A stretch of DNA of 64,000 nucleotides from Acestrorhynchus altus (taxonomy: Eukaryota; Chordata; Actinopteri; Characiformes; Acestrorhynchidae). The notes beneath the pieces were generated by a model. The model worked only from the letters and a program-made list of their open reading frames with translations, had not been told where the DNA came from and made no database searches. The stretch is from contig CM067511.1 in NCBI GenBank assembly GCA_034509495.1, forward strand, positions 32,071,963-32,135,962, in the 5' to 3' direction. Position 1 is the stretch's first letter. Each line of letters begins with the position of its first letter. Shown piece after piece: positions 58,101 through 60,404 of the stretch. The position numbers were made by a program, and so were the translations under genes.

Positions 58101-59036
58101 TCAGCTCCTCTGACCACACAGGAGCACGTTGTAGTTCCATAATTACAGACTGTAGATCATCTGTTTCTATTTCATCTGTCTGGTACGTGTGGATCAGACG
58201 CAGCACTGCTGCTGGAGCGTTTAAACACTGTGTCCACTCACTGTCCACTCTCTTAGACACAATTTTTTGACATGTCTCCACAGGACTGGACTATAAAAAG
58301 TTAACAGATGAGGACTCTGACCCTCTGAAGGCCCTGGAGCCAGTGTTGACCAGCCAAAACGTCCTGTCCATCTCCAAACTGGCAGCAAAAATCCCTCTGA
58401 AGACCGGCGAGACCCTTACCCCAAGTGCTGTCCACTCTACGTGGATACATAAGCTTTTCTGGGAGGGGGACGCTCACGTCCTAAAGAGATCACCCCAGAC
58501 TGACGAGGAATTCCTCCATGCTTATGACACCTGCGCCAAATACTTCGACAGGCTGCTGCCTTTAGATGCTGTGAAGTTCTTGGATGCCATCACCTTTTCC
58601 CAGGAAGCCTCCAGTCATGTGAGTAATGACCTTCACACCAGTGCCTTTAATAACAATCACTCTTAGAACCCGAGAGTGTGTACCAGCGCAACACACACTA
58701 ACACACCACCACCATGTCAGTGTGACTGCAGTGCTGAGAATGACCCACCACCCACATCATATCTGCTCTGTGGTGGTCCTGTGGGGTCCTGATCATTGAA
58801 GATCAGGGTGAAAGGAGGAGAATAAAGTCTGCAGAGAAGAGTACTAAAATGTGTACTGGGTGTTGTAACGAGGACGTGGTATTAATGTTATGGCTGATGG
58901 GTGTGTATGTGTATTTGCTGAATTAGAACCTATACAGAACACCATGAGCTCCATATGAAACCAGTTGTATACTGGGAAAGAAATCCAGCTTCTTATTGAT
59001 CTACTGTTAATCAGATAAGTGTATTTATTTAAGTGG

Positions 59037-59085
<49 letters not shown>

Positions 59086-59283
59086 GCTTGCTTACTTGCT
59101 CACTCGTCCATCCTTTTTAATATACAGCCATTGATCCATCCCAGTGGGGACACTATTTAACTCCATATCCCAGTGAGCATCTCCTAGTCATCTTTTACTT
59201 CAAAGAAGTGCTCTTTTTTGCACACAGAGCATCTCTGAAGCACACACACACACAAACACACACACACACAAACACACACACAA

Positions 59284-59351
<68 letters not shown>

Positions 59352-60081
59352 CATTATTCACAGCATTCTCTCAAAGCTCCTCTAGCGGCCATGACAGATG
59401 TCATTGGTTTCCGCTCTGTGTGGGGCTTTCCTGAGCACCACCATCACACTGCAGATGTTTGTTTGTGGACTAAGAGAAGCAGAAGGTCCTCCGTCAGATA
59501 GAGTATACAGAAGACGGGAAACACGCAGCACGCTTGTGTTATATGAATTCAGAGCTTCATTCAGTACTTAATGTTCTGGGCTTTGGCTGGGACACTTGAG
59601 GACAGAGTTTTCCTGAAGCCACTACTTTGTTATCTTGGCTATGTGTTTAGGGTTGTTGTCCTGTTTGAAGATAAACCTTTGACCCAGTCTGAGGTCCAGA
59701 GCGCTGTGGAGCAGGTTATCATCAAGGATGTCTCTGTACATCAGAGTGGGTTTCCCACATTCCAAAAACATGGACATCAGGTGAATTGTCTCTACGTGAC
59801 CCCTCCTTGATACAGATATTGAAGGGGAATCTTTTCTTCTACTGTTTGAGTCTATATGCAGGTTGAGCATCAGCCCCGCCCCCTCTCTCTGATCAGTCAG
59901 AGTCTGTATGCAGGTTGAGTATCAGCCCCGCCCCCTCTCTGATCAGTCAGAGTCTGTATGCAGGTTGAGCATCAGCCCCGCCCCCTCTCTGTGATCAGTC
60001 AGAGTCTGTATACAGGTTGAACATGTCTTTTTCTGTTGTAAATGTTGTGACCCCTGGTTCCTTTTCCATGTCCTCTTTCTC

Positions 60082-60132
<51 letters not shown>

Positions 60133-60357
60133 CTGTCTGTCAAGACTAGAACAGAGATCACTAGTCGAGCTCTGAAGACTCTGAAGACCATAAGTGAGAA
60201 GAGCAAGAAAAGGGGCGGAGACGATGGAACAGTGCAAAGTCAAAGCTCCGCCTTCACCTTTAACCACGCACTCAACCACCTACAGCAGTCGCTCACCCAT
60301 CTGGAGACACTAGGCCACGACTTTCCTCTGTCACTCAGAAACAGCCAAGAGGTATCC

Positions 60358-60404
<47 letters not shown>

